Source: Trametopsis cervina (taxonomy: Eukaryota > Basidiomycota > Agaricomycetes > Polyporales > Irpicaceae). From it: a DNA stretch of 64,000 nucleotides. The stretch is from contig MU278348.1 of the NCBI GenBank assembly GCA_022385755.1, positions 717,035 through 781,034 of the forward strand. Direction: 5' to 3'. Position 1 is the first letter of the stretch; the number at the start of each line of letters is the position of its first letter. The position numbers were made by a program, and so were the translations under genes. The notes below the pieces were generated by a model. It did not search any database and had not been told where the DNA came from. It saw only the letters and a program-made list of their open reading frames with translations. Shown here piece by piece: positions 61,736 to 64,000 of the stretch.

Positions 61736-62963
61736 CTAACCACCACGCTTCTGCTTGCCTCGGGGCCGCTCAAGAATGACCATCTTGTTACCATTTTTGT
61801 GGCCAAAGGGTCCGGGTTTACGCGTTCGTTTACCCTTCGTATGCCAACCCCAGATGGATTGCGGGTGTTTGTTACCCTTCGACCGACCACGTCCTCCTCC
61901 GTGCGGGTGATCATTTCTAAGCAGAGCTATGTCACCAGCTATCACCTGGGCAAACCTGCAATACGACGTACCTGTTCATAGCCATACCGCGGACCGTCGG
62001 TCTACGACCCAACCAACGGCTCCTGCCCGCCTTTCCTAAACTCCTGTTCTTCCACAACGGGTTGCTAACTTTCCCGATGGTAGCGACACAATCCTGCAGG
62101 ACTTTCCGCACTTCGCCGCTCTGCAGACGCACATGCGAATATTTGCCTGCCTCGTCGTGTGCCAGGAGGGTGGCAAAAGTGCCAGCAGACCGCACGAGTA
62201 GACAACGAGCGTCGGGCCTGAGATTGATACTATGCACGATAGTCCCAGTCGGAATGAGACGCAATGGGAGTACATTGCCAATCTTGAGAGTTTCTGTGCG
62301 AAGAACACCCAAAGAGAGTGTTGCGCCCATCAGCTCGGTGTCGCCCTTCTCCAACGCTTTGCCACGGAAAGACTTCGAGTCGACGAAGCCTGGGACTCGC
62401 CCTTCGGGAATACCGGTTCTGAAGCTTTCTACAACGTCTCCCGCACGTAGACCCTCCGGAGCAAGGATGTAGCTCCAGAGCTTTGTACCAACGGCATTGG
62501 GGTCACGGCTTCGCAGCAATGCAATATGCGCGGAGCGTCCCGGGTCGTACTCGATACGTATGACGTCCTGAGGACCTGGCTGAATGCGCATGAAGTCGAC
62601 AATGCGGATACGTCGTTTATGACCTCCACCACGGTGTCGAATGGTGATGCGTCCATGGTTGTTACGACCACCATTCTTTCGAAGCGCAGCGGTGAGTTGA
62701 CGGATAGGTCCACCACGGTACAAATGTAAGGAGAGGGGCATTTTTAGATGTCGAATACCGGGTGTTATGGGTTTGTAGGTCTTGAACCGCGCATCCATTT
62801 GCTTGAAGGCATTGCTGACTTCTGTGGGCTTGTGCGACGTGAGATTGTCGGTGGCGAGAGTTCTCGTGATACCCTGCCGGAGCAGAGAGGATGTCAAGGT
62901 GAATGAAGAAGTAGGCAGTGCACCTGAGCGAAGCAGACTAGCTCCGCATCTCGCTGCAAACAT
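61736..62963 (-). CDS. RML2: Mitochondrial large ribosomal subunit protein uL2m
   Basis: Two exons (62963-61972 and 61916-61736) give 390 residues. It is the mitochondrial L2, which supports the peptidyl transferase centre. The core has the L2 pattern: KNGGRNNHGRITIRHRGGGH followed by KRRIRIVDFMR, IEYDPGRSAHIALL, IGNVLPLRLIPTGTIVHSIN, and the C-terminal RSRWLGRRPTVRGMAMNRND then HPHGGGRGRSKGNK. The catalytic-loop histidine region (NRNDHPHGGG) is split by the intron. The first 40 residues (MFAARCGASLLRSG) are Arg/Ser/Leu-rich without acids, a mitochondrial presequence. An in-frame extension upstream to 63335 exists but crosses the divergent promoter and is rejected. Confidence 0.95.
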
Positions 62964-63107
62964 GAGAGCTGATTGTGCTCTCACCGTCGATGCAGCTGGC
63001 AGGGAGCGCGAAGTTGCGGTCACGCACACAAGCGCGTTCGACAAAATGAGACAGGCAAGCGTTTGTTTGGACAAACAAACAAACGCGCCTCTGTCTCTCT
63101 TGCAATC
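62964..63107. promoter_or_regulatory. compact divergent promoter of uL2m and RVB2
   Basis: Only 144 bases separate the two start codons, so both promoters share this segment. It includes the inverted repeat GCGTTTGTTTG (63059-63069) / CAAACAAACGC (63076-63086). Confidence 0.7.

Positions 63108-64000
<893 letters not shown>

Overview
The window is nuclear DNA from a filamentous basidiomycete, most likely an Agaricomycete. Almost every gene is cut by many 45-80 nt introns, exons can be as short as 3-20 nt, genes are densely packed on both strands, and the G-alpha belongs to a divergent type that I associate with mushroom-forming fungi. I found no rRNA, tRNA, CRISPR or complete transposon. Gene models were built by hand from splice consensus and reading phase. 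Models whose protein family I recognised are the most reliable.

Layout. 0-7 kb: tail of an unknown gene, COG8 (Golgi tethering), an unrecognised four-exon membrane protein, a single-pass disordered protein on the minus strand, and a membrane-anchored protein that resembles the start of a bridge-like lipid-transfer protein. 7-11 kb: a large Ser/Thr/Pro-rich mucin-like surface protein on the minus strand. 11-13.5 kb: gene-free. 13.5-16.5 kb: an unusual G-alpha without the catalytic glutamine. 17.4-22.1 kb: a small unknown protein, RidA, proteasome alpha5 and inositol monophosphatase. 22.2-23.5 kb: a wax-synthase-like acyltransferase. 23.6-27.5 kb: a tandem duplication, each copy carrying one secreted, probably GPI-anchored protein gene with a TATA box. 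28.9-33.3 kb: a sugar transporter and an F-box protein. 34.4-35.1 kb: histone H3 with a two-residue insertion.

35-46 kb is gene-poor, apart from a C2H2 factor at 39.4-40.6 kb and one weak gene model at 41.5-42.0 kb. A second C2H2 factor with the same motif order follows at 46.4-48.1 kb. 50-56 kb carries centrin, a XanA-like dioxygenase and an 18-exon class I alpha-mannosidase. 56-64 kb carries an acidic unknown protein, a homeodomain factor behind a striking E-box palindrome, a METTL21-type methyltransferase, a Gon7-like KEOPS subunit, mitochondrial uL2m and, divergently, RVB2, which runs off the end.

Most genes are unrelated housekeeping genes. Linked functions are limited to the duplicated secreted pair and the two related C2H2 factors. 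The most unusual things seen are two 3-nt exons (one is just the ATG of RVB2, one completes the FGG motif of the sugar transporter), a GC-AG intron, the Gln-to-Ala G-alpha, the H3 insertion between K27 and K36, and the palindrome with two CACGTG boxes before the homeobox gene.
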